Source of the DNA: an uncultured Oscillospiraceae bacterium
GTDB taxonomy: Bacteria; Bacillota; Clostridia; Oscillospirales; Oscillospiraceae
Assembly (NCBI GenBank): GCA_934569425.1
Contig: CAKTKM010000081.1
Location: 1 to 6,946, forward strand
Length of the DNA stretch: 6,946 nt
Reading direction: 5' to 3'
Shown here: one piece after another, positions 1 through 6,555 of the stretch
Layout of the letters: the number at the start of each line of letters is the position of its first letter
How positions within the stretch are numbered: the first letter of the stretch is position 1
Program-made: the position numbers and the translations under genes
The notes under the pieces: model-generated
The model's database searches: none
Told to the model about the DNA's origin: nothing
What the model saw: the letters and a program-made list of their open reading frames with translations, nothing else

Positions 1-1195
1 AGCTCATGCCCAGGCAGCGGTGGATGGTCTGTGCCTCCTTGCCGCACAGCTGGCTCATCCGCTGGGCGGCGCGGCCTGTGGGCGCCAGCAGGACAATATC
101 CAGTCCCATCCGCTCGAACAACGCCACGATGCCCCGCACGGAGGTGGTCTTGCCGGTGCCGGGGCCACCGGTCAGCAGCAGTACGCCCCGTTCCGCCGCC
201 AGCGCTACCGCCTGCCGCTGCTCCGGCGCGTAGGCGATGCCCTGCCGCTTTTCGATGTCGTCAATGGTCTTGTCCACATGTTTGCCGCAGTCCCAGTGGT
301 CATGGCAGGCGGAGGAGAGCCGTCTGGCCACATAGACCTCCGCCTCGTACATCCGGCGGAGATAGCAGCCCTGCACGTTGGCGATGGGAACGCACTCCAC
401 CGCGTGACGGTCGCACAGGTCGTCCAACGCTTTTTCCGCCGTCTCCTCCGTGACGCCGATCAGCTCCATGGTGGCGGCCAGCAACTTGGGACGGGGCAGA
501 AAGACGTGACCGTTGGACAGGTTGTGGTTCAGCTCATACAGCACCGCCGCCTGAACGCGGCAGGGGGAATCCCCGTCAAAGCCCATGGACAGGGCGATCT
601 CGTCGGCTGCGGCAAAGTCCACGCCGCAGCGTGTGTCCGCAAGCAGATAGGGATTGTCCTTCAGCTTTTCCAGCGTCTCCTCCCCGTAGGTGCGCAGGAG
701 GCTCATGGCCAGCGTCACCGGCAGGTCATAGCGGCTGAGGAACTCCATCACCCGCCGCAGGCCGGTCAGGCTGCGGAAGGCGGCGGAGATCTCCATGGCC
801 TTTTTGGAGGTGATCCCCTTCAGGGTCGTCAGCTTCTGCGGCTCCTCCTCGATGATCCGCAGAGTGTCGGCACCGAACTTTTCCACCAGTCGTGTGGCGG
901 TGGCGGGGCCTACGCCCTTCAGGACGCCGGAGGCCAGATAGCAGACGATGCCCTCCTCATCCTGCGGCATACGGCGTTCCACCAGCTCGGCGGTCAGCTG
1001 TGTGCCGTAGGTGGGATGGTTCATCCATACGCCGGTGATGGTCATGCTCTCGCCGACGGCGGCAAAGGGGATACAGCCCACCACCGTTACCACCTCGCCC
1101 TGATCCGTCAGCAGGCGCAGCACCGTATAGCCGTTTTCTTCGTTCTGGAATACCACGCTTTCCACGGCGCCCTCAATGGTCGTCCGTTCCCCCAT
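1..1195 (-). CDS. recD2: RecD2-like ATP-dependent DNA helicase (SF1B), N-terminal part, truncated by window edge
   Basis: RecD2 helicases are cytoplasmic 5'-3' DNA helicases of superfamily 1B, related to RecD but working without RecB and RecC and linked to DNA repair and replication-fork maintenance. The visible 398 residues read MGERTTIEGAVESVVFQNEE at the start, the usual RecD2 N-terminal beta domain. Helix-hairpin-helix-like segments follow at about residues 84-140 (LKGVGPATATRLVEKFG, then LKGITSKKAMEI). A Q-motif-like YAPEQRQAV lies near 322-330, Walker A GGPGTGKT at 343-350 (Lys349), and motif Ia LLAPTGRAAQRM near 369-380. The family is usually above 700 residues, so roughly the second half is missing off the left edge; no break is visible. 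The start is fixed by an in-frame TGA two codons upstream (1201-1199) and is preceded only by a weak GGGGGA-type site. The gene overlaps the preceding small gene by 23 nt, so translation is probably coupled to it. Confidence 0.95.
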   Translation of the reverse strand, partial: MGERTTIEGAVESVVFQNEENGYTVLRLLTDQGEVVTVVGCIPFAAVGESMTITGVWMNHPTYGTQLTAELVERRMPQDEEGIVCYLASGVLKGVGPATATRLVEKFGADTLRIIEEEPQKLTTLKGITSKKAMEISAAFRSLTGLRRVMEFLSRYDLPVTLAMSLLRTYGEETLEKLKDNPYLLADTRCGVDFAAADEIALSMGFDGDSPCRVQAAVLYELNHNLSNGHVFLPRPKLLAATMELIGVTEETAEKALDDLCDRHAVECVPIANVQGCYLRRMYEAEVYVARRLSSACHDHWDCGKHVDKTIDDIEKRQGIAYAPEQRQAVALAAERGVLLLTGGPGTGKTTSVRGIVALFERMGLDIVLLAPTGRAAQRMSQLCGKEAQTIHRCLGMS

Positions 1196-1481
1196 GGCTC
1201 ATCCCCCGTTTCGTCAGTCTCATGTTGGGATATTTGGCGGCGGCTCGCTGCGCCCGCCGCTGTCCCGTTTCGGAAAGTCCTTCGTCCAGCAGCTCCACCG
1301 TCAAACCCTCCAGCCGCCGCAGCAGCCGTTCCAAGCCCCGCGCATCGCCGGAGAGCGGCACCTGCACCGGTATATCCACCGGCCTTTTGGGACACAGCAG
1401 CCAGTCAAACAGTACCCACAGCACCGCAGCGATGCCTGCGGCCTGAAAAAAGGCGGCCGCGCCCTCTCGTAGCAGTTCCAT
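1173..1481 (-). CDS. Small single-pass membrane protein of unknown function
   Basis: I do not recognise this 102-residue protein as a named family. It begins with a short charged segment (MELLREG), then one hydrophobic helix at about residues 9-29 (ending VLWVLFDWLLC), a basic CPKRP stop-transfer-like stretch, and a soluble tail rich in Arg, Leu and Ala, predicted cytoplasmic by the positive-inside rule. The tail pattern (IPVQVPLSGDARGLERLLRR, then VELLDEGLSETGQRRAQR and KYPNMRL) resembles the first beta-alpha-beta unit of GT2 glycosyltransferases, but no catalytic domain follows. The start is supported by GGGAGG with 7 nt spacing, although that site can be folded into a hairpin. The gene lies 47 nt after uvrA and overlaps recD2 by 23 nt, so it belongs to their unit. 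Overlaps at both function-rich neighbours and a good ribosome site argue for a real gene; its role is unknown. Confidence 0.75.
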   Translation of the reverse strand: MELLREGAAAFFQAAGIAAVLWVLFDWLLCPKRPVDIPVQVPLSGDARGLERLLRRLEGLTVELLDEGLSETGQRRAQRAAAKYPNMRLTKRGMSHGGTDDH

Positions 1482-1487
1482 ATCTGA

Positions 1488-1520
1488 TCCTCCCGCACTA
1501 TCCTATGCCGGGCGGGAGGA
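1488..1520 (-). promoter_or_regulatory. Inverted repeat sequestering the ribosome binding site of the small membrane-protein gene
   Basis: On the minus strand TCCTCCCGC (1520-1512) is followed after a 15-nt loop by its exact complement GCGGGAGGA (1496-1488). The 3' arm contains the GGGAGG Shine-Dalgarno sequence of the gene starting at 1481, so the 9-bp stem would hide that site in the mRNA. The 5' arm begins 9 nt after the uvrA stop codon, close enough for a terminating ribosome to cover it. There is no U-tract after the stem, so it does not look like an intrinsic terminator. The repeat is seen directly; a regulatory effect is inferred. Confidence 0.55.
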
Positions 1521-1528
1521 AAGGGGTG

Positions 1529-4357
1529 TCAGCGGTGCAGCAGCCGCTTGAGATATTGGCCGGTGTAAGAGGCGGGACAGTCCGCCACCTGCTCCGGCGT
1601 ACCGGCGGCCACCACCGTGCCGCCGCCGACGCCGCCCTCGGGACCCAGGTCGATGAGATAGTCGGCGCATTTGATCACATCCAGATTGTGTTCGATCACC
1701 AGCACGGAGTTGCCGGCTTCCACCAGCCGCTGCAGGACAGCCAGCAGCTTCTTCACGTCGTCGGCGTGCAGGCCGGTGGTGGGTTCGTCCAGAATATAAA
1801 TGGTGCGGCCGGTGGAGCGCTTGCTCAGCTCCGTGGCCAGCTTGACCCGCTGCGCCTCACCGCCGGACAAAGTGGTGGAGGATTGTCCCAGCTTCACATA
1901 GCCAAGTCCCACATCCTGCAGGGTCTGCAGGCGGGCGGCGATCTTGGGCAGGGCAGAGAAGAAGGGAACGGCCTCGTCCACGGTCATATCCAGCACGTCG
2001 GAGATGGACTTGCCTTTATACCGCACCTCCAGCGTTTCCCGGTTGTACCGCTTGCCGCGGCACACCTCACAGGGGACGTATACGTCCGCAAGGAAGTGCA
2101 TCTCGATCTTCAGCACACCGTCGCCGCAGCAGGCCTCGCACCGGCCGCCCTTGGTGTTGAAGGAGAACCGTCCCGGCCCGTAGCCCCGGGATTTCGCCTC
2201 CGGCAGGGAGGCGAACAGGTCGCGGATGTCGTTGAAGAGCCCGGTATAGGTGGCGGGATTGGAACGGGGCGTCCGGCCGATGGGGCTCTGGTCGATGTTG
2301 ATGACCTTGTCCAGATGCTCTTCGCCCTCGATGGCGTCGTGTCTGCCGGCGCGTGCCTTTATGCGGTTCAGGTCGGCGCCGAGGCGCTTGAAAATGATCT
2401 CGTTCACCAGCGAGCTTTTGCCGCTGCCGGATACGCCGGTGACGCAGGTCAGGGTACCCAGTGGAATAGAAACGTCAATGTTTTTCAGGTTGTTCTCCTT
2501 GGCGCCCCGCACGGTCAGCCATTTGCCGTTTCCGGCGCGGCGGCGGTCAGGGATTTCGATACGCTTTTTGCCGCTGAGATACTGGCCGGTCAGGCTGTTG
2601 GGATCGGCCATCACCTGCTGGGGCGTTCCGGCGGATACTACCTGACCGCCCAGCGCACCCGCGCCGGGGCCGATGTCGATGAGCCAGTCGGCGGCGCGCA
2701 TGGTGTCCTCGTCATGCTCCACCACGATCAGGGTGTTGCCCAGATCCCGCAGCCGCCGCAGTGTGTTCAGCAGCTTGTCGTTGTCCCGCTGGTGCAGGCC
2801 GATAGAGGGCTCGTCCAGAATATACAGCACGCCCATCAGGCTGCTGCCGATCTGGGTGGCAAGGCGGATCCGCTGGCTCTCGCCGCCGGACAGGGTGCCG
2901 GAGGAGCGGCTCAGGGTCAGGTAACTGAGTCCCACCGACTGTAAAAACCGCAGCCGTGAGCCGATCTCCTTCAGGATCTGCGCCGCGATCATCTGCTGGC
3001 TACCGGTAAGGGTCAGGTTGTCAAAAAAGGCGATCTCGTCGTCCACCGGCATGGTGGTGGCATCGTGAATGGACAGTCCGCCCACCGTGACGGCCAGTGC
3101 CTCCGGCCGCAGGCGCTTTCCCTGACAGGCGGGACAGGGGCAGGCGGTCATATAGGATTCGATCTCCTTTTTGCTGGCGTCGGACTGGGTCTCCACATAG
3201 CGGCGCTCCAGATTGTTGGCGATCCCCTCAAAGGCCTGATGCAGCACGCCCTTGCCCCGGGGCTGGTCGTATTCCAGCGTCAGCTTTTCGCCGCGGGTGC
3301 CGTAGAGGATGATGTCCTTTACCTCTTGGGACAGCTGGGCGTAGGGGGTGCGCAGAGAGAAGCTGTAGCGCTTGCTGAGGGCATCAAAATACATGCGGGA
3401 AATGCCGTCGGAGCGGATGGAATTCCAGCCGGTAGCCACCACCGCGCCGTCCAGAATGGACTTGCTCTCGTCGGGGATCACCAGCGAGGGATCCACCTTC
3501 AGCTGCATGCCAAGACCTGTGCAGGTGGGGCAGGCGCCGAAGGGACTGTTGAAGGAGAACAGGCGGGGCGCCAGCTCCTCGATGGACACGCCGCAGTCCT
3601 CGCAGGCGTAGTTCTGGGAGAAGGACAGATCCTGTCCCTCCTGAACAAGGTTTACCGTGACAAGACCGCCGGACAGGTTGGAGGCAGTCTCCACGCTGTC
3701 GGTCAGGCGGGTGGTAATGTCCGGGCGGACAATGAGACGATCCACTACAATATCGATCTGGTGCTTGAAGCTTTTTTGCAGAGAAATGTCTTCGTCCAGC
3801 TCCCGCGTTTCACCGTCGATGCGGGCGCGGACATAGCCACTGCGGCGGGCGTCCTCCAGCACCCTGGTATGCTCGCCCTTGCGGCCGCGAACCACGGGAG
3901 ACATCACCTGGATCCGGGTGCCGTCCGGCAGCGCCATGATCTGGTCGATGATCTGGTCGATGGTCTGCTGACGGATCTCTTTGCCGCATTTGGGACAGTG
4001 GGGAACGCCTACCCGCGCCCACAGAAGGCGCATATAGTCGTAGATCTCCGTCACCGTACCGACGGTGGAGCGGGGGTTCTTGCTGGTGGTTTTCTGGTCG
4101 ATGGAGATGGCGGGGGAGAGACCGTCGATATAGTCCACATCCGGCTTGTCCATCTGGCCCAGGAACATGCGGGCATAGCTGGAAAGGCTCTCCACATAGC
4201 GGCGCTGCCCCTCGGCATAAATGGTGTCAAAGGCCAGCGAGCTTTTGCCGCTGCCGGAAAGGCCGGTCAGCACCACCAGCTTGTCCCGGGGAATGGTCAC
4301 GTCGATGTTTTTCAGATTGTTTTCCCGCGCGCCTTTGATGAAAATTTCCTTTTGCAT
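1529..4357 (-). CDS. uvrA: UvrABC excinuclease subunit A (damage-recognition ATPase)
   Basis: UvrA is the dimeric ABC-type ATPase that, with UvrB, finds bulky DNA lesions and loads UvrB in nucleotide excision repair. The 942-residue product is of normal length and all landmarks are intact. Walker A of the first ATPase is GLSGSGKSS at 32-40. The first zinc module has Cys252, Cys255, Cys276 and Cys279. The first signature LSGGE is at 489-493 with Walker B ILDEP at 513-517. The second Walker [10 protein letters not shown] is at 641-649. The C-terminal zinc module uses Cys740, Cys743, Cys763 and Cys766, and the second LSGGE is at 830-834 with ILDEP at 855-859. The ATG at 4357 ([20 protein letters not shown]) is chosen because GAGG lies 6 nt before it and family members start here; the frame is open to 4420, but that extension overlaps the promoter. 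An extra cysteine (744) adjoins the C-terminal zinc module. It probably leads a unit with the small gene and recD2. Confidence 0.99.
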   Translation of the reverse strand: MQKEIFIKGARENNLKNIDVTIPRDKLVVLTGLSGSGKSSLAFDTIYAEGQRRYVESLSSYARMFLGQMDKPDVDYIDGLSPAISIDQKTTSKNPRSTVGTVTEIYDYMRLLWARVGVPHCPKCGKEIRQQTIDQIIDQIMALPDGTRIQVMSPVVRGRKGEHTRVLEDARRSGYVRARIDGETRELDEDISLQKSFKHQIDIVVDRLIVRPDITTRLTDSVETASNLSGGLVTVNLVQEGQDLSFSQNYACEDCGVSIEELAPRLFSFNSPFGACPTCTGLGMQLKVDPSLVIPDESKSILDGAVVATGWNSIRSDGISRMYFDALSKRYSFSLRTPYAQLSQEVKDIILYGTRGEKLTLEYDQPRGKGVLHQAFEGIANNLERRYVETQSDASKKEIESYMTACPCPACQGKRLRPEALAVTVGGLSIHDATTMPVDDEIAFFDNLTLTGSQQMIAAQILKEIGSRLRFLQSVGLSYLTLSRSSGTLSGGESQRIRLATQIGSSLMGVLYILDEPSIGLHQRDNDKLLNTLRRLRDLGNTLIVVEHDEDTMRAADWLIDIGPGAGALGGQVVSAGTPQQVMADPNSLTGQYLSGKKRIEIPDRRRAGNGKWLTVRGAKENNLKNIDVSIPLGTLTCVTGVSGSGKSSLVNEIIFKRLGADLNRIKARAGRHDAIEGEEHLDKVINIDQSPIGRTPRSNPATYTGLFNDIRDLFASLPEAKSRGYGPGRFSFNTKGGRCEACCGDGVLKIEMHFLADVYVPCEVCRGKRYNRETLEVRYKGKSISDVLDMTVDEAVPFFSALPKIAARLQTLQDVGLGYVKLGQSSTTLSGGEAQRVKLATELSKRSTGRTIYILDEPTTGLHADDVKKLLAVLQRLVEAGNSVLVIEHNLDVIKCADYLIDLGPEGGVGGGTVVAAGTPEQVADCPASYTGQYLKRLLHR

Positions 4358-4362
4358 GGTAT

Positions 4363-4367
4363 TCCTC
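4363..4367 (-). promoter_or_regulatory. Ribosome binding site of uvrA (decides the start)
   Basis: GAGGA reads on the minus strand just before the ATG at 4357, with GAGG ending 6 nt from it. It supports the 4357 start over the further-upstream in-frame codon at 4420, which would fall inside the -35 box. Confidence 0.75.
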
Positions 4368-4370
4368 GAT

Positions 4371-4389
4371 TCTGCATTTTTGTTGCAGA
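4371..4389 (-). repeat. Small inverted repeat at the predicted uvrA transcription start
   Basis: TCTGCA (4389-4384) and TGCAGA (4376-4371) on the minus strand are exact complements separated by 7 nt (ACAAAAA). The left arm overlaps the predicted +1 near 4385, so the repeat could be an operator or a 5'-terminal hairpin of the uvrA mRNA. Six base pairs is short and chance occurrence is possible. Confidence 0.4.
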
Positions 4390-4391
4390 TA

Positions 4392-4420
4392 AGTGTAGTG
4401 AAATCAATTTTTAATGTCAA
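4392..4420 (-). promoter_or_regulatory. Sigma-A-type promoter of uvrA
   Basis: On the minus strand a perfect -35 box TTGACA (4420-4415) is followed after exactly 17 nt by TACACT (4397-4392), a 4/6 match to TATAAT. An A/T-rich stretch AAATATTTT lies roughly 10-20 nt upstream of the -35 box and could act as an UP element. Transcription would start near 4385, giving a leader of about 28 nt before uvrA. This is the one AT-rich gap in the window. No GAAC-N4-GTTC LexA-type SOS box is visible between 4358 and 4462, so SOS control is not supported here. Confidence 0.75.
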
Positions 4421-4462
4421 TAGAGCCGGTAAAATATTTCGATCCGGAGAGGGAGAGGCGCC

Positions 4463-4945
4463 TTACACCACCACGTCCGCCGTTTTTGCCCGCAGGAGGT
4501 TCAGCAGGTCGGCTGGGCTGCACTGTACCTGGTAGCCGATCCTTCCGGCGGAGACCGCCACCTGCGTAAGGTCGTTCACCGTCTCGTGAAACACGGTGGG
4601 GAACTGCTTCTTCATCCCCACCGGCGAGCAGCCGCCGTGGACATAGCCCGTCAGGGGCAGCAGCTCCTTCTGGGGCAGCATGGCAACGGATTTTTCTCCC
4701 ACCGCCTTGGCGGCCTTTTTCAGATCCAGATTTTCCGCCACGGGGATGTCGAACACATAGTATGCCCCGCTGGCGCCCTTTGTCACCAGCGTTTTGAATA
4801 CACCGGCCGCGTCCAGCCCTACCTCGGCCGCCACCGACACACCGTCGATGGGGCCGTTGGGGTCGTAGGTGAAGGCGGTGTAGGGGATCTTCTTCTGCTC
4901 CAGCGTCCGCATGACGTTGGTTTTTTCTTCTTTGCTTTTTGCCAT
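4463..4945 (-). CDS. ybaK: YbaK/EbsC-family Cys-tRNA(Pro)/Cys-tRNA(Cys) deacylase
   Basis: YbaK-type proteins are cytoplasmic trans-editing enzymes that hydrolyse Cys-tRNA(Pro), mis-made by prolyl-tRNA synthetase. The 160-residue length is typical. The sequence shows the family's VFKTLVTKG segment with the conserved lysine at residue 51 and the [10 protein letters not shown] motif at 104-113, with the surrounding pattern of a single YbaK/aaRS-associated domain. The ATG at 4945 is chosen because a near-perfect AGGAGG lies 7 nt before it; the in-frame TTG at 4963 lies upstream of that site and is unlikely. It follows traX by 24 nt and is probably the last gene of the uvrB-led unit, since a strong promoter lies between it and uvrA. 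Exact substrate (Cys-tRNA versus another editing target of the superfamily) is inferred from the motifs. Confidence 0.94.
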   Translation of the reverse strand: MAKSKEEKTNVMRTLEQKKIPYTAFTYDPNGPIDGVSVAAEVGLDAAGVFKTLVTKGASGAYYVFDIPVAENLDLKKAAKAVGEKSVAMLPQKELLPLTGYVHGGCSPVGMKKQFPTVFHETVNDLTQVAVSAGRIGYQVQCSPADLLNLLRAKTADVVV

Positions 4946-4952
4946 AGGACAG

Positions 4953-4958
4953 CCTCCT
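4953..4958 (-). promoter_or_regulatory. Ribosome binding site of ybaK (decides the start)
   Basis: AGGAGG on the minus strand, 7 nt before the ATG at 4945. It sits between the alternative TTG at 4963 and the chosen ATG, which settles the start. Confidence 0.85.
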
Positions 4959-4969
4959 ATCAATGGTAT

Positions 4970-5677
4970 TTACCGGTAAATGGCGATCAGGGACAGGATG
5001 AGGATATGGACGGGATAAAAGGCGTAGAAGCCGTACTGCACCGCCTTGCCGGAGAAGCCCCGCTGACCGTTATAGAGCCAGATGGGAACCAGCGCCGCCA
5101 GCGACCACAGCTCGATGGACACGCCGCTCATGAGGGCGATGCTGAAAAAAGCCAGTCCGGCGGCCTGCGCCGCCAGTTTCACGGCGGAACCGAAGGGGGC
5201 GCGGCGAATACCGTAGAACATGACCACCAGCAGCATGCCCCAGCCACCGTAGTCGGTGTTGACCCGCTCCAGCAGCCAATAGGCAGCCACCATGGCCGCG
5301 CCCGTCAGCACAAAGGCCGCCGGCGGAGTACGCTTCTTCAGCGCCCAGTCCACCAGCCAGCACAACAGCGCACCAAAGAGCAGCGTCCACAGCACGTTCT
5401 GGTGGTAGGGATCCCACACCGTTCCGCGGTTCATCAGATTAAAGGGGATCTCCGACAGCAGGGCGAATACCAGCAGCCGCGCCGCGTATTTTTTCCGGTC
5501 ATGGGTATAGATGCAGCCCTCTGCCACCAGAAAGCAGAAAATGGGAAAGGCCACCCGCCCGATGCACCGCAGCCACAGGGCGCCGGGAAACAGCGTATAG
5601 CCCATGTGGTCGATGAACATGGTGCATAGGGCGATCAGCTTCAGATGGAAGCCGTTGAGGATTTGGGATCTTTGCAT
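4970..5677 (-). CDS. TraX-family integral membrane protein
   Basis: The 235-residue product matches the TraX family, named for the F-plasmid protein that N-acetylates pilin; the role of chromosomal Clostridial members is not established. Family-typical segments are KLIALCTMFIDHMGYTLF (13-30), LRCIGRVAFPIFCFLVAEG (36-54), the RKKYAARLLVFALLSEIPFN run (61-80) and HQNVLWTLLFG (92-102). Hydrophobic segments then recur to the C-terminus (about 121-136, 146-157, 166-184, 190-202, 219-234), giving perhaps eight membrane passes. The start at 5677 is backed by AAGGAG 7 nt upstream; the frame is open further upstream, but that part is a low-complexity Gly/Arg-rich shadow of the transporter gene. It overlaps the transporter by 37 nt. 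No conjugation or pilus genes are nearby, so an acyltransferase-like role on some other envelope substrate is only a guess. Confidence 0.92.
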   Translation of the reverse strand: MQRSQILNGFHLKLIALCTMFIDHMGYTLFPGALWLRCIGRVAFPIFCFLVAEGCIYTHDRKKYAARLLVFALLSEIPFNLMNRGTVWDPYHQNVLWTLLFGALLCWLVDWALKKRTPPAAFVLTGAAMVAAYWLLERVNTDYGGWGMLLVVMFYGIRRAPFGSAVKLAAQAAGLAFFSIALMSGVSIELWSLAALVPIWLYNGQRGFSGKAVQYGFYAFYPVHILILSLIAIYR

Positions 5678-6552
5678 GTGTCGTCTCCTTTTGCCAGCAG
5701 GATCACGCCGCCCAGCACGCAGCCTACGCCCAGCAGCGTCCAGACGTTCAGTGTTTCGTGAAAGAACACCACGCCGGTCAGCGCCGCCACTACCGGCTCC
5801 ACATTGGCGATGATGGAGGCCTTGCCGCTTTCCACACCCTCCAGGCCCTTGGTGTAGAAGATGTAGGGCAGCACTGTGGCGATGACCACCAGTCCCGCCG
5901 CCCCCAGCCACAGACGGCTGTCAGGCATGGCAGCGGCCAGCTCCGTGGGGTTTAGAAAGAACAGCGAGCCGATGCCCGCCACCAGAAATGTCCAGTAGAT
6001 CATGGTATAGCTGTCATAGTGGGCAAGACCGTAGTGGGCGAAAATAGTATAGGTCGCATAGCAGAAGCCGGCGCCGATGCCCAGCAGTAGTCCTGCCGCC
6101 GACACGGAGGTGTCACCGCCCACGATGCCGCTGACCAGTGCGCAGCCAACGAAGGACAGCGCCAGCGCCAGCAGCTTCCGTTTTGTCAGGGGAGCCTTCC
6201 ACAGCAGGGCGCTCATCAGCACTACGAAGGAGGGCGCAAGATACAGCAGGATCCCCGCCACGGCCAGCGAGCAGTGCATTTGGCAGTTGAAATAGGTGAT
6301 GGCGAGACACAGCACGCTGATGATGCCCGCCGCCAGAAAAATGGGCAGGTGTTTGAGCCTGATGCGGAACACCTGACGGTGAAACAGGGCAAACACCGCC
6401 GTCAGCAGCACAAGGCTGATAAAATTCCGGATAAACACGCGGTTCCACACGGAGATCCCCGCTTCGCCCAGCATACGGTTGAAAAGTCCGATAAAGCCCC
6501 AACAGGCCGCGCCCAGAATCACATACAGGTAGGAAAGTGTCTTCTTTTTCAT
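5641..6552 (-). CDS. EamA/DMT-superfamily transporter
   Basis: This 303-residue protein belongs to the drug/metabolite transporter superfamily: ten predicted membrane helices arranged as two EamA repeats (about residues 7-143 and 153-288). The first repeat opens with LGAACWGFIGLFNRML, and the second ends with the common IIANVEPVVAALTGVVFFHE segment and a final glycine-rich helix. It sits in the cytoplasmic membrane; substrates of this superfamily include amino acids, sugars and metabolites, and none can be assigned from sequence alone. The short tail (KGDDTCKDPKSSTASI) is encoded in the region overlapping and preceding traX. The ATG at 6552 follows the uvrB stop by only 3 nt and has just a weak AGAG element upstream, which suggests translation by reinitiation after uvrB. 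Its functional link to repair genes is not evident. Confidence 0.94.
   Translation of the reverse strand: MKKKTLSYLYVILGAACWGFIGLFNRMLGEAGISVWNRVFIRNFISLVLLTAVFALFHRQVFRIRLKHLPIFLAAGIISVLCLAITYFNCQMHCSLAVAGILLYLAPSFVVLMSALLWKAPLTKRKLLALALSFVGCALVSGIVGGDTSVSAAGLLLGIGAGFCYATYTIFAHYGLAHYDSYTMIYWTFLVAGIGSLFFLNPTELAAAMPDSRLWLGAAGLVVIATVLPYIFYTKGLEGVESGKASIIANVEPVVAALTGVVFFHETLNVWTLLGVGCVLGGVILLAKGDDTCKDPKSSTASI
5685..5690 (-). promoter_or_regulatory. Ribosome binding site of the traX-family gene
   Basis: AAGGAG on the minus strand 7 nt before the ATG at 5677, lying inside the last codons of the transporter gene. It selects this start over the long upstream open frame. Confidence 0.8.
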
Positions 6553-6555
6553 GGA

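Noticed and set aside
1108..1395. A 95-codon minus-strand frame overlapping both the small gene and recD2
   Set aside because: It is low-complexity (Ala/Gly/Arg) and conflicts with two better-supported frames; no ribosome site of note.
20..2944. A 974-codon open frame on the plus strand, antisense to recD2, the small gene and uvrA
   Set aside because: It is codon-for-codon in register with the recD2 and uvrA frames, so it stays open simply because those genes avoid TTA, CTA and TCA codons; it ends at a single TTA Leu codon of uvrA. The translation is Gly/His/Gln-rich and matches no family.
3065..4414. A 449-codon plus-strand open frame opposite the 5' half of uvrA
   Set aside because: Same register effect as the longer antisense frame; the composition is typical of a shadow and it has no credible ribosome site or family resemblance.
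4421..4462. Possible terminator after ybaK (CCGG...CCGG and GGCGCC)
   Set aside because: Only 4-bp arms or a loop-less palindrome, and no run of U after them; too weak to call.
4968..4981. Perfect 14-bp palindrome ATTTACCGGTAAAT over the traX stop codon
   Set aside because: A palindrome of this size is expected about once by chance in a few windows of this length, the stem would be A/T only with a 4-nt loop, and there is no U-tract; not convincing as terminator or operator.
4586..5629. A 347-codon plus-strand open frame opposite ybaK and traX
   Set aside because: It lies antisense to two well-supported genes, is rich in His, Gln and Arg, and spans their intergenic gap; no recognisable domain.
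5678..5911. N-terminal extension of the traX-family protein to 5911
   Set aside because: The extension is Gly/Arg/His-rich, is fully inside the transporter gene in another frame, and lies upstream of the clear AAGGAG site used for the 5677 start.
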